Below the pieces are notes generated by a model. The model was given only the letters and a program-made list of their open reading frames with translations. It had not been told where the DNA came from and did no database searches. The position numbers and the translations under genes are program-made. DNA of 64,000 nt, taken from Maylandia zebra. Its lineage: Eukaryota > Chordata > Actinopteri > Cichliformes > Cichlidae. The DNA is taken from positions 1,689,454 to 1,753,453 of the forward strand of contig NC_135167.1 in assembly GCF_041146795.1 (NCBI RefSeq). Reading direction: 5' to 3'. Positions 21,401-33,099 of the stretch are shown here, piece after piece. Numbering within the stretch: the first letter of the stretch is position 1; every line of letters begins with the position of its first letter.

Positions 21401-21404
21401 TCAA

Positions 21405-21690
21405 TAAAAATGCTCCAAAAGGCTCCAGCAGCACAAACACGGTCCAGAGGTCCAGTTCAGGTGGAGCTAGAGCATCTACAGCCACCTGTGTCACCATCCA
21501 CCTATCAGTCAAACAGGCCACGCCCCTAAAAATGCAAACTTTAATCTTGAATTTAATTTAAACAGGTTAACTGTATCAGTAAACATGTGTGTTTCTGCTG
21601 TAAAGTTTTAACATGGGAGGACTATGGGGACTGACTCGCTGCTGCCTCTGCTGGACGTTAAAGGAACTGCAGTTTTTGATGACGACGTTT
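21405..21690. repeat. Dispersed repeat family X (reverse orientation)
   Basis: It shares with the copy at 6650-7330, in reverse orientation, 'caggccacgcccctaaaaat', 'ctgtaaagttttaacatggg' and 'ctgcctctgctggacgtta'. It also shares 'ggtccagaggtccagttcag' with the reverse of 27518-27545. It helps define the family consensus, including sequence altered by the 6944-6986 hairpin. Confidence 0.55.
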
Positions 21691-21699
21691 TTCAGCCCT

Positions 21700-24150
21700 G
21701 GAGGCTAAAGCAGGCAGTAATAAGAGAAAAAACATAAATGATATTAAATTAAAAAGACAACATGTGACTCAGTGAAAGTAACCTATGACTGAAAAGAAAC
21801 GGGCAAGCGAAGCTAGGAAATGCTAAGAAATATGAAAATGAAACCCAAAGGAAAGTGAATGAAATGACAGGAAGCGTACAGGTTTATTGCTTTCATAGCT
21901 TAAATGTAAAAATGCAGCATATCTGATCAGATAACAGCCGAACATACTGACACTGTTTTTGCCTCAAACTGTTCTTTTCCTCTCCGACCGTCTGCCGAAT
22001 TACGTCTCGCCCGTGTGAGGCCCAGAACTGACACTTGGGTGACCGCACAGGATAAAAGGAGCCCCCCTGCTGGTGGGACATCACAGCTATGTGGTTAGTG
22101 TTTTTTGGAGGGGAGCGGGTCCTGCCCTCCTCATCAGCCCCTACACATCAGCGGGCCCCACTCCAGCATCGCGTGGCATTACTTCAGCCAGCTTAAGACA
22201 CCAAATTGCAGTGCAGCCGGACAGCGATCTGGGTTATTTGTCTCAGCGGCTGTTGTTTGGCTCCTTTAACTCCGCCGATGTGGGGTGAGCAGAGTCAGGA
22301 AATCGCAGGGCTATTTAACAAAGCTTGTGTAATTGATTGTGGCAGATCCTGCCAGCAAACAGCAGGTCCACAGCCCCACTCGCTGCACCCAGCAGAGGGC
22401 CCGCATTGAAGTGGATAAGGGAATTATCTCTCCTCTGGTGACTTGGACTGGAGGACACTGGAAATTCAATTAAACCAATCTACTGTGTGTTCCCAGTCCT
22501 GAGGTGGCTGAAAGCTGCTGCCTCAAAAACACACAACGATGGGCTTTTATGACAGGAAGAAAGGAAAGAGGGAGAATTTAGGACGGGTCTGGACACGCTG
22601 GATCATCTCCTGCAGCTTCCTGTGGCTTTGACAATAAGACTAGATGAAGATGAATATTCAAGTATCTAAATAAAAAAGAAATGATTGAAACTTTAGGTTT
22701 GTTTAGGTGCTGCTGGGGTGCCGGCACACAGATCACGCAGCCCAACAGATCAGTTTCAGTGACCTGGAGCTGTTTAACGTCCAGGCCAAAGGAAACAGTT
22801 CACTTCTTGCTTTTATTATATTTTTGAAGCTAACAGGCTGCTGTTGGTTTCATTAATTATCAAGCTGAGGACTTTTAGCTCACTGATTTGTGCGAACACA
22901 GGTCAGAGTGGCTGCTCTGTTTCAAGGTTGGCAAAATGTGCTCATAAAATAATTCCAAATATAATTAAATAATTGTTAAAGAATAAAGTTTCATCATTTT
23001 CATTCTAATATTTTTTTAAATCCTACAAAAATCTGGTTTTATTGTAGTGAAACAAGCTGATGACTGCAGAGCTGATGAGAATGATTTTTCACAGCTAACA
23101 GGTTTTTGATGGTTTTTACTGATTTATAGTCGACAGGCTGCGTCGTCTTTATTATAACTGATATGTTTTTGCAGCTCCTTCATAAACAGATTGCTGTCCT
23201 CTGGTTTAGACCCTCCCCTCACCTATAATGTTTGACTGAAGCCACGCCCTAAATCCTCCCTCTGCTTCCTGTTTCTCTGTGACTCTAACAGGACCATCAT
23301 CTCCAAAATGGACTTAATGTTTTATTCAATCATAGCTGAAAGCAGCAACTGAGACCAGGGGCGGCGCTAAATTCAACCTTTTCGGGGGGCTCGCTCCCAA
23401 TCATAATGTCAGGCATGCAGCGCCTTGTAATTAATATTAATAAAAATCTGCTGTTTGCAAATGTAATCAACCCATTTCACATTTGCAAATCTCAATTCAA
23501 CTGGATAAACATCACAGTGTTACCTTCAAAAGAAACCTAATGTGTTGGATGACCTCTTGTAGTGTCCAAGAATAATCAGAGATTTGAATCTAATCCACCG
23601 TTTTAGGGCGGAGCCTGTAGTTATCGAACCAGAGCCAAAGACTCGGTCATTTCTTCCACAGTAAAACAGCAGGACAGCACATGCTCAGTTATGTGAAATC
23701 ATCTTCAGTGAATGTGAGTGAAACAGAAGCTACAGCTTCATCAGACCACGCCTCCTCGCTCACCCGTTTCTGTTTGTCCTCTGTCTCCTCTCACTAAAAT
23801 GAGCTCTGCATCTTCATAAAGTTGTCAGACTTTTAATGACAAACCAGTGTGAGCGACTGTGACATCGTGACGTCATCAGCACTGGACATGAAGCCTGTTT
23901 TTATTCTGTCTGTACTGTCGTCAATAGAAAAGTTAGGAAAACATAACATTTGAAGATATAATTCCAAAACATATTATTGTTAATACTATAAAAAAGTTAT
24001 TTTTAGAGGCGATCTGATGAAATTTGGAGGTGCTTGAGCACTGAGTCTAAACTCACTAATGACTGAGACCATAAACTCATCAGGACAATGAGCGGGAGGC
24101 TCATTTTTCCTAGACCCCAGAGGAGTCGCCCCCCGGTGGTCCTTTCACCG
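21700..24150. other. Non-coding stretch, mostly unrecognised
   Basis: The block 22000-22450 is repeat-free and compositionally balanced. From about 23355 ('ccaggggcggcgctaaattc') to about 24040 the sequence has the look of an old dispersed element: 'ggggcgg' start and AT-rich interior. I cannot fix its ends or class. No exon is seen. Confidence 0.3.
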
Positions 24151-24160
24151 AATGCAGTTT

Positions 24161-24480
24161 TAAATGGCCTGCATTTGTATAGCGCTTTTCTAGTCCATAG
24201 GACCCCAAAGCGCTTTACACTACATTCAGTCATCCACACATTCACACACACATTCACACACTGGTGATGGCAGCTACATTGTAGCCACAGCTGCCCTGGG
24301 GCGCACTGACAGAGGCGAGGCTGCCGGACACTGGCGCCACCGGGCCCTCTGACCACCACCAGTAGGGTGGGGTTAGTATCTTGCCCAAGGATATTTGGCA
24401 TGCAGTCAGGAGGCAGCCTGGGATCGAACCACCGACCTTCTGATTAGTGGCTGACCTGCTCTGCCACCTGAGCTACAGCC
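24161..24480 (-). mobile_element. tRNA-derived SINE, best-preserved copy, with L2-like 3' tail
   Basis: On the minus strand it opens GGCTGTAGCTCAGGTGGCAG, with an A box TAGCTCAGGTGG (24464-24475) and a B box GGTTCGATCCC (24420-24430), both close to RNA polymerase III consensus. A unique body follows. The end, 'AAAGCGCTTTGGGGTC' then 'AAAAGCGCTATACAAATGC', resembles the AAGCGC...GGCGCTATATAAATA end of the L2 copies in this window. SINEs commonly borrow their partner LINE's tail. It is not a functional tRNA gene because no acceptor-stem closure follows the B box. Confidence 0.75.
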
Positions 24481-24504
24481 CATACAATGCTTCTGCATTG
24501 TATG
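24481..24504. repeat. Short perfect hairpin (10-bp arms, 4-nt loop)
   Basis: catacaatgc and gcattgtatg flank the loop ttct, directly next to the 5' end of the SINE on its minus strand. It may be chance or an insertion scar. Confidence 0.6.
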
Positions 24505-24560
24505 TCTTCACTGCTTTTAGCCCCCCGTCCATCTTTGATGTTTTGATGATTTGTCGAGCA

Positions 24561-25604
24561 TAGGGCTGGGCGATATGGCCTAAAATCAATATCACGATAA
24601 ATTGAGCAGTTAACCTCGATAACGATAAATGGACGATAACTACCCAAAGTGCCAAAAAAAACAAACGTTTTTTTTCTTCTTTCATTCGACGGGGCTGTGG
24701 CAGGCAGCATAGTTCCTCCAGTTATTTTGATAATATTATTCCCCCTAGACCTATTCATTGCAAATATATTATTACCACTTTAAAGGACTGTAAAATGTCA
24801 CTGAAAATAAATGAAGACAATAGTAGTAAGTACTTTTAGTGGTTAAGATTTATTAACTGAACAAAATAAAAAGTGTAGGATACAATATGTAACCATGCTC
24901 TCTAAAAAATGTGTATCCCTTGTAAACAAAATAGTTTAATAATAAATATGTTTCACATTGGCTATTCACAAAGTAAACAATGATTGTGCAAATGTAATGC
25001 CATCATGGACAAAGGCCTATCTCTGCTAAGGCCTTGAGGTACTATAACTTGTAAACAAATAATGTCACAAACACAAATGTCAATTAAACACAGAAAAAAC
25101 TATAATAAATACTAAGCACTGCCATGTGACTAGTGAAAACTATAAACTCTTAAACAAAAACTTGTGCTGCAGGTGGTGGAAGAGGTTGGTTGTGTTACCT
25201 TGACTTGACGCAACAGTCTTTTTGCAGAGTCTACATTTAACAATTTTTTGATCAATATCATCCTTGTTGAATCCAAAATGTTGCCAAACGATTGATGATG
25301 CATTTTTTTTGTTAACAAGCGTCTCCTCTTCCTCCTCCACCAGCTCTACCTCCGTCGCTGCTGCTTCAACATTTAAATCGTCCTCCATTTGTTCACCCGT
25401 GTCTCGTCTTGTAGTAGAGTCATGTGACTCCACCCCGTAAAGTCTGTAACGTAGCACAGCGTCTTAAAGGGACATGAACATCGCCAACCTGCACATGCCT
25501 TTTTTTTTTTTTTAAATACCGAATTTATCGACATGGGCAAAATGACGTCGATGAGAGTCATAAATATCGGTAACGATAAATTTTTGATATATCGCCCAGC
25601 CCTA
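24561..25604 (-). mobile_element. hAT-type element, internally deleted, exact 8-bp TSD
   Basis: The TIRs are TAGGGCTGGGCGATAT at the left and its exact inverse at the right end (16 bp). The flanks gtcgagca at 24553-24560 and 25605-25612 are identical 8-mers, the hAT hallmark. The interior keeps a minus-strand BED-finger exon (25140-25388) but no catalytic domain, so the element (1044 bp) could only move with help from a full-length relative. Confidence 0.88.
25140..25388 (-). pseudogene. Truncated hAT transposase N-terminus with BED zinc finger
   Basis: From the internal Met at 25388 the frame reads an acidic leader (MEDDLNVEAAATEVELVEEE). A BED finger follows: SSIVWQHFGF, then C-x2-C in KCRLCKK and the paired His in LFHHLQHK. 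BED fingers at the N-terminus of hAT transposases bind the element ends. The frame stops a few residues after the finger, and the RNase H-like catalytic domain and C-terminal dimerisation region are absent. It is the first coding segment of a transposase in an internally deleted element. An upstream in-frame GTG/CTG start is possible but less likely. Confidence 0.7.
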
Positions 25605-25612
25605 GTCGAGCA

Positions 25613-26870
25613 CTTTGGCTGTTTGTCAGCCTCCAACCTTCTTAATCTGCAGATCTGCAGCTCGAGGTCCAGGGTTAGGATTATGGGTGTGGAGCTCTCT
25701 GTGTTTTGTTATGATCATTATTTTTTCTGTTGATGGTCTGATTACTATTTTCACTTTGTAATCCTACTTCTATTCTGTAAAAGACTCTGCCCACTCACAA
25801 AGAGCCGAGTCTCTAAACAGATTCATTAAGATATTCTTCCAGCGTTCTCTCAGAGATCTTTATATCGCTGGGAAGTGTGTGTCTCTGTGTTAAGACTCAG
25901 AAGAGCTTTAAAACCCTGAGCGAAGATCTTCCTCTTGGGGTTTTAAACTACTTAAATTGCCTTTGTGAGCCGTGTGTCACAGCCACCGCTGCTTCCACAT
26001 GTTGATAAGCAGCTGGATTTCTGGGTAAAAACACAATAACTCACTTTGTATTTTCACTTTCTTTAACCTGCATGTACCTCCACTGCACACTCAGACATGG
26101 GGGTACAGTGAAAGTAAACTTCTGCCCCTGCAGGTGCACAAATTAAAGCCTTATAAGGGTAATTATTGAACCTCAAAGTAACCTTTAGGTCCAAAAATGT
26201 GCTTCAGAGCAGCACAAAGGTTCATACTTTCACCAGTTCTTCTACTGGCCATTATCTGTACTCAGACAATGATGAAATACATTAATTAAAATAATCATTT
26301 CAATGTAAAAGTTTTGGTTTCCTATATATTTAACTTTATTTAAGATAGAGGTGTGATTGTGAGTGTCTTGGGCCATGACAGGCAGCGCTAATGTGCTAAA
26401 CGCTCAGCAGAAGATTAAATAAGTACCCCAGGTTTGGACCTTACAGGGTACTTTCACTGTGTTTGGAACTAAAGAGTACTTCACTGTGAAAAAGTTGTCA
26501 GTGTTTAGAAATACTTTTAATTTACATATAATATAGGAATCATTTCACTCCAGTTAACTGGGCTTAATTAGAACCTTTAGCGAGCCAGACGTAGTCCCCA
26601 GGACACACGTTGGACACTCCTGTCCTAAAACTCCCACGAGGTACTTTAATTTGTCAAAGTACGGGAAGGCCTCGAGGCTTGGAAACCTTTACTTCATTAT
26701 ACACGTCCTTAGATGTGTTCATTTTAGACACACTGCATGTGGTGATCACGTGGTGATCAGGTGGAGCATGAAACAAGGAAGAAGATGTTATTTTGCTTAA
26801 ATCTGCAAAAAAATGCATGGACCTTGGTTGGGAATTATCTCCCAGCTTGTTCTTGTTATCTTTCTTTGCT
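25613..26870. other. Non-coding stretch, nothing recognised
   Basis: No exon, tandem repeat or recognisable mobile element. It is AT-rich in 26280-26560. Confidence 0.35.
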
Positions 26871-26876
26871 CTGCTT

Positions 26877-26877
<1 letters not shown>

Positions 26878-26947
<70 letters not shown>
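26878..26947. repeat. (CA)n microsatellite, about 70 bp
   Basis: An uninterrupted CA dinucleotide tract; the His-Thr and Val-Cys frames over it are artefacts. Confidence 0.97.
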
Positions 26948-26949
<2 letters not shown>

Positions 26950-27509
26950 AAGTATCACATGTCTGGGTGATAAATGTCACCCCTGAGGTGTCTGGCAGAC
27001 GTATATCTGATAATATTTAATTGACGTATAGAGTGCATGTCTCCACAACTGCAGGCCCATAACCCAATAATGTTTGACTGGCACTCCCCTCTGCTGCTGT
27101 GTGTTGTGTTACACCCTGTCTACTACTAGCTGCATATTAATTCTTATGTTTCATCAGTCAGATCGAATTGTTTTACAGAACCATTACCAGTAAACACATC
27201 ATTAGTAGGTAATAGTCAAAGAAGAGCAGGCTTTAAAACTGAGGTTTGATTCTGTTTGAAGATGAAATAAAATCTCTGGATCAGTAAAAGTTTCAAGGGT
27301 GGAACAAACAAAGCGGACTCACACTACATCTGTATCACTCGGCACCAGGACAATTCGTTTGTATTTTCTACTGTTATTTTTGAACAACTAATTCAAATCT
27401 AACCCTGTTTTAATGTCACAGTCACACGTCTGATGTATCTGTAGGGACGGCAGCATCTCAGAAGAAGTCACTTTCCTTCACCAAGCTGCGGCTGAAGCAT
27501 CAAAACCTG

Positions 27510-27790
27510 AAGGTTAGGAGTCCCTGAACTGGACCTCTGGACCGTGTTTGCGCTGTTGGAGCTTTTCGAAACAATTACATTTTATTCATACAGCACCAAA
27601 TCACTGTATAGTTTTTTAATCACGACTGACCAATAATATGGCTGCTGTGATGGTACTGCACTAACCAGGAAGTCTGAGCTCCAGTTCTGGTGAGTGAAAT
27701 TCTAGGATTTGATTTACATGTTACTGAGTGCTGATTAGCAGGTATCTGTGTCTGTGTGATACTCCTACAGAGTCTTTAAATGCAAGCTGG
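27510..27790. repeat. Dispersed repeat family X (partial)
   Basis: It contains 'ctgaactggacctctggacc', the reverse complement of sequence at 21445-21470. It also has 'accaggaagtctgagctcca' and a following AT-rich stretch also present near 7228-7290. The boundaries are approximate. Confidence 0.45.
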
Positions 27791-27970
27791 CCAATTTAGG
27801 ATCCTCACAGAAGCTTTGGGTTAACTGTGCTTAAATATATGAAAACAGTTTAAAGACGGAATTAAAGTTAAAGACTTTTGCACCAAATACCAACTACACA
27901 CACTGAGGGGAACAGTAGGAACCAAGCTGTTCCGCTAGATGAACAGATGATCAGACACAGACAGAGGGAA

Positions 27971-28555
27971 GGACACCGGTGGGAAGGACACAGGTGGGAA
28001 GGACACAGGTGGGAAGGACACAGATGGGAAGGACACAGGCGGGAAGGACACAGGCAGGAAGGACACAGATGGGAAGGACACAGGCAGGAAGGACACAGGT
28101 GGGAAGGACACAGATGGGAAGGACACAGGCGGGAAGGACACAGGCGGGAAGGACACAGGCGGGAAGAACACAGGTGGGAAGGACACAGGTGGGAAGAACA
28201 CAGGTGGGAAGGACACAGGCAAGAAGGACACAGATGGGAAGGACACAGGCAGGAAGGACACAGGCGGGAAGAACACAGGCAGGAAGGACACAGGCAAGAA
28301 GGACACAGATGGGAAGGACACAGGCAGGAAGGACACAGGCGGGAAGAACACAGGTGGGAAGGACACAGGCAAGAAGGACACAGATGGGAAGGACACAGGT
28401 GGGAAGGACACAGGTGGGAAGGACACAGGCAGGAAGGACACAGGCAGGAAGGACACAGGTGGGAAGGGCACAGGCAGGAAGGACACAGGTGGGAAGGACA
28501 CAGATGGGAAGGGCACAGGCAGGAAGGACACAGGTGGGAAGGACACAGGTGGGAA
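27971..28555. repeat. 15-bp minisatellite, 39 copies
   Basis: A tandem array of the unit ggacacaggtgggaa, exactly 585 bp or 39 units. Units differ almost only by transitions (ggt/ggc/gat, ggg/agg/aag, ggacac/gaacac/gggcac); the first unit has a single a-to-c transversion. Because 15 is divisible by three and no unit variant creates a stop, reading frames stay open across the array on both strands. These produce five-residue repeat 'proteins' (EGHRW, GRTQV and so on) with no evidence of being expressed. Confidence 0.95.
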
Positions 28556-28599
28556 GCTGGATCAAACATGCAGCTGTGGAGCATTGTGCAGCTCTGCTG

Positions 28600-29500
28600 C
28601 AGCGAGGATTTTATTTAAATGATTCTTTACGTTCAGTCGTTCTAAAACTGTGAAGTCTGTGCACTGAAATCCGTCACCTGGTGTCTTAGCCTCTTAATTT
28701 AGCTGACCCTTAATAGCAGGTGGTCACACACTTAAGTGGCTCATTTTGTCCTCCCTCACCCCTAACCATAACCTTATCCTCCTCGATCTTTAATGCTAAC
28801 CCTGAAGAAAACAAGAGTCAAGAGAAAACAGAGAATTCAAAAGCTTCTGGTTTCATTGGCAGCACAGCTGGATCACTGTGTTCTTCATCTGTGGTTGGAC
28901 TTCAGTCCACTCAGACTGACCCATGTGTTTATTTGTTTTTAAAAAAATATTTTTAAAGCTTTACTCGGCTATGAGTTTCACGAAATAATCAAAGTGCTTT
29001 TGGTTTTATTTGTTTGCATGATCACAGGATTGAAAGTGACTGCAAAGCTTTACGAGTGCCTTATTAGCTGTTTCATTGTGAGCAGTGATGTTTTATTTTG
29101 TTGGTAATAAAATGATTAAAAACTTTAAAGATTTTACATTTTTTCCCCCAAATTTATTTCTTTTAAAAAAGTTAAAGAACCACAAATAGCCACATACGAA
29201 CAACTAACACCTGATGATGGTTATGTTGATCAGTCCTAACAGGCTCAAATGTTCAAATGTGCTTTTTAGGTACCTGCATTTCTTTCTTTCTGTTTGTTTT
29301 TTGGGTTAAAAATAATTCTTCAGATTGTAAAAACTGCCATTTGTAGACATTTTTTGTCATGCACAGATTTTGTGAATAATGATGCAGAACATGAGGCATG
29401 TTGGGGTAAAAATAAAAAAAAAAAGTTTGGTTTAGGAGATCATGAAGCAGTAAGGTCCAAACATGAAAACGGGGGAAAAGGAGAAACTCAGGGGTCTGAG
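28600..29500. other. Non-coding stretch, nothing recognised
   Basis: AT-rich unique-looking DNA between the minisatellite and the next CA tract. No exon or clear mobile element. Confidence 0.35.
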
Positions 29501-29505
29501 TTTCC

Positions 29506-29507
<2 letters not shown>

Positions 29508-29561
<54 letters not shown>

Positions 29562-29579
29562 CATACACACACACACGCA
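29508..29579. repeat. (CA)n microsatellite
   Basis: A CA tract with a tgcata interruption near 29560. Confidence 0.96.
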
Positions 29580-29599
29580 CCACCATCCCCCTCACGTTT

Positions 29600-30760
29600 G
29601 CGGGTAATGGATTTTTATCAGGGCAACAGTATCAGGGCTGATTTTGACGAGTCCCTCGGCTGCTCTGCGATTCCTTTTGAAATCCCTTTCTTTAGTAGTC
29701 TTGTTCAAGTAGCCCGAGGCCATGGCCCTCAGAGATCACAATGTTATTAATACAAACATGTCAAACCGCATGCTGAAATTCAAAACAGAGGTGCCAAAAT
29801 GTCAAGGTGTCAAACTCCTGAAATATAAATTATGCTTTAATATTCCTAAGCACTACACAAAATATGCTTCAGTGCATAAAAAGAGTGATGCAGACCAGTG
29901 TTTAATATTTCAGCGTAATGTCACCACGGCGGCGGCGGCAGAGGGGATTCGCCGACGGCCGCGGTCCCGCCTGTGATCTGGAATTTTTAGAGATGCCGGC
30001 AGGATTAATGACTGGACTTTGTGTAGCCCCCCAGCCCGCTGCAGCATGTGGAGAGAACTCAAGGACGTCTGCTGAGAGAACAAAACTGCAGCTAATTATC
30101 AGCTAATATCCCCAATTTCTTTATTTTCTGCTGCTGTTTGGAGGCTTCACTCTGGGTCCGCCGTGACACGAGCTCAATCTGCTTAAACACGCACGCTTCA
30201 CCTTTAAATCTGCCGCGTGGCGTGTTTTAATGGTCCTCACTCCAAATCATTATGAATCTGTCACCAGGTGGTCACGGGCCAAATTGGGGGGGTGGGGGGG
30301 GCGTGTAAATGCTGTGTAGACCAACAGGCGGGTGGGTGGAAATACAGGATGTTATTTTTCCTGTATTTCCAAATATAGGACATGATAATGATAATTGTGG
30401 CTCATTTTATTTTTTGTTTGTTTTATGTTTCCTGATTCCTGAGATTCATACAGAAATCAGTGTCCAACTGTCCACTCACTGTCATCCTCCTGCCATTCAC
30501 CTGACCGCCTTTGAGCCTTTTGTTGTCAGCATTCCTCGTGTTATTCCACTTTTTTTTTCTTTGTGCTTCCAGTGAAACAGCTTACCTCAGGGTCACTTCC
30601 TGCTGACAGGTATACACAGAGGGCTAATTGCAAAATGAGACAAAGGTGGGAACAGTTAGGACGAAGCAGACAGCGAGGGGGGCCGGGAAACAAAGGCAGG
30701 AAGTACACGCACGCACGCACACACATGCACACAAAGACAGGAGAAAACTAACCTTCAAAG
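29600..30760. other. Repeat-poor block, candidate regulatory DNA
   Basis: No mobile element recognised. The part 29900-30260 has mixed complex sequence with homeodomain-type cores such as 'ctaattatcagctaat', and a G-run at 30286-30302. No exon with splice support. Conservation is a guess from texture only. Confidence 0.25.
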
Positions 30761-31050
30761 TAAAACAGGAAGTAAGATAAGATAAGATAAGTCCTACTTA
30801 CACAAAATTGGAAAACTGTCCTACACTGGCACAACTAAGCACAACACAGTAAACCTTGAAGTGGATTTTTAAAAAGTGCAAGAAGGTATGACTTAATAAA
30901 CCAAAGAATGAATGTTTATTGCACATTATTGCCCGTCCAAAAAGTCCAGAGGGGCAGCCAATCAGGTCAGCTGTTAGCACTGATTAAGGCTAATGCTATC
31001 CTTGAGTAAGAAATGAAGGAACAGGGAAACTAAAGCATGAGTGACTACAC

Positions 31051-31205
31051 ATGTTTTTCGTTCCCACTGTCACCAAGTGCTTGCTCGTAGTTGGTCATCT
31101 GATTGTTGAGGTTTTGTCTGCTTTGTTGTAGAGTATTTACCGTACAATATAAAGCACACTGAGGTGGCTTTTGTTGTGAGTCAGTGCTCTCTGATCTGTA
31201 AAATC
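31051..31205 (+). mobile_element. L2-clade LINE 3' tail (diverged)
   Basis: It contains 'ttcccactgtcaccaagtgc', 'gtacaatataaagcac' and 'gaggtggcttttgttgtga', corresponding to the end of the L2 tail at 45490-45600. It is more diverged than the other tails. The orientation is plus. Confidence 0.55.
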
Positions 31206-32770
31206 CCTCCTCGGGCCTCAGCCTTAAATCACTGAAATCATTACTGATGACCGGGACTGAAGGATGGGCGGGATCTCATTCACGGGTCATAGCTGTTAAT
31301 TTAAGATAACTTTTGGTTGTCTCAGTAAAGCTTCAGAGGTTTGACTGTTTTCTGATTCAATGCAGTCCAGTTTAAAGTCAGCAGGGCTGCTAACGAGCTT
31401 CCCCTGACATCTGTCCATGAACACCTAACGACCTCAGATGATCAGGATAACATCAGTATTTACAGCTCCTTCTCGTAGTTACCAGTCGGCATCTGCGGCA
31501 CCAGTTGACAACCAGTTAAACGGCTCCATTGCACTCTTCACATCACGCCCGTCACCTTCAGCGACCGTGAACGTCTGATGCGAGGCCGTCTCACATCTGT
31601 GGCAGGAGAGGCTGGGAACCATCCGGAAAGGCAGAGTTACCTGATGTGTTTTGTCACCTCTTCTGGTTGCCTGAGCAGGCGTTTGCGTTTGACAGCTCGC
31701 TCCGGGGCTCGCGAGTGTCGGACCGCATCTGCTGTGGCTGCTCTTCCTCCCGCCAGCTTCTCTTCATGACATCTGAAACGAGCCAGAGCAGCGGCGGTTT
31801 ACACATGAAATGCTCAGGCCACTCAGCCCTGTGAGAGCAAACTGTCAGTCAGCCAGAGCAGGACCTTGAAGCGCTGACCTGCCTGCTGAACTGAGCTGAG
31901 CTGCACACCTCTCCTGCACTGGGAGTGGGAGTGAGATATACCATCTATGAGTTTATCTTCTTTCTCTGCACTCTGGTTTCTCCTGGAGTTTTGCAGGAGT
32001 AAACAAGGAGGCATCAATTGTTTGCGTCGTTATACAGAGTCTGTTAGAGATTTCTATCCACCTGATCTGAACACATCTCCTGCAGGGAGTCTTTGCAGAG
32101 CCTTCGATGTTAGTCGGTGTTGCTGGCACACATGTTTGCATTAAGTGTTAATCACCCTGTGCTTGTGTGCCAGTGTTTTATATACAGAGGAACACTTTTG
32201 TCCCTCTAGTTTTCCTCCTTCAAATTCCCAGCGACACTTTCAGTCTCCCTCCAGGAATTTGCTGACATTGGTGAATCTTTATTTTGATGCTATGATTATT
32301 ATTCCTCGCAGCGAAAACATGCAGTGCACAGGAGACACTGACAGTACTGAACTGAACCCACCAATCACAACAGTGTGAGTTAGGGTGTAGGGTTCAGAGG
32401 GGGTGGAGGGTATAGCATTAACCATCCAATGTGTATTTGTTATTTTATTCATGTGTAAAGGAAATGGCTAACTTAAATCAGGCTGATTTTTGTTAGCTGT
32501 GGTGTTTTATTATATTGAATACTCAGCTGTAAATTAGTATAATTGTCATTTCTCCCCTTCAGGAACTGTGGATTGAAATTAGCTAGCAGCTGAATCTGGT
32601 GTAATGCATCTTTTCTCTTAGGTCGTCATGTTTTCTGTACGTGGTCCTCGACAGATTTAACTAAACTGAGTCAAGGAAAGTTCTTTAACCCACTTCCATC
32701 ATGAAACTTCCACAGCGATGCTGTTTGCTCTCCTCCTTTAATCATCTCAACTGAAAGTTGTCCAACATTT
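31206..32770. other. Non-coding stretch, nothing recognised
   Basis: Several short open frames of about 60 codons overlap on both strands, none with a domain or splice context. No repeat recognised. Confidence 0.3.
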
Positions 32771-32779
32771 TGAGAAAGA

Positions 32780-33010
32780 CTTCCCAGAGGTCCAAGCCTC
32801 GCAGACTAGCTAGCAGCTACCTCCGCCTGTCAGTCAAAGAGGCCACACCCCTAATGATGCAAACTTGAAACCTTAATACAATTTAATCAGGTGAGTTAAC
32901 CAAAAAAAAACGTTTAACAGACCAAAGCAGTTTTTGGATCAGGCTGTAAACACGAGCACTGACTCTCTGCTGGAGCCCCCGGTGGATGTCAGAGGAACTG
33001 CAGCGCTTCT
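32780..33010. repeat. Dispersed repeat family X (partial, diverged)
   Basis: It contains 'cagtcaaagaggccacaccc', matching the reverse of 'ggggcgtggcctctttgaca' at 6911 onward. It also has 'gtggatgtcagaggaactgc', matching the family end. The boundaries are approximate. Confidence 0.45.
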
Positions 33011-33099
33011 AAGCAACCACACTGAAAGGTCAAAGGTTGGAGTAAACAAGAAGAACCCAGTGTAAGTGTCGCAGTAATGTTTTGTGTTTTGAGTCCTGT

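Noticed and set aside
24420-24480. tRNA gene suggested by good A and B boxes
   Set aside because: The sequence continues into SINE body without closing an acceptor stem, and two sister copies share the same body.
27971-28555. Possible CRISPR array
   Set aside because: The 15-bp units abut directly with no unique spacers, and the genome is a vertebrate; it is a minisatellite.
27868-28653. Five long overlapping reading frames (about 200-246 codons) over the minisatellite
   Set aside because: They arise because the 15-bp unit is a multiple of three and has no stop in most frames. Identical open frames on both strands argue against a gene.
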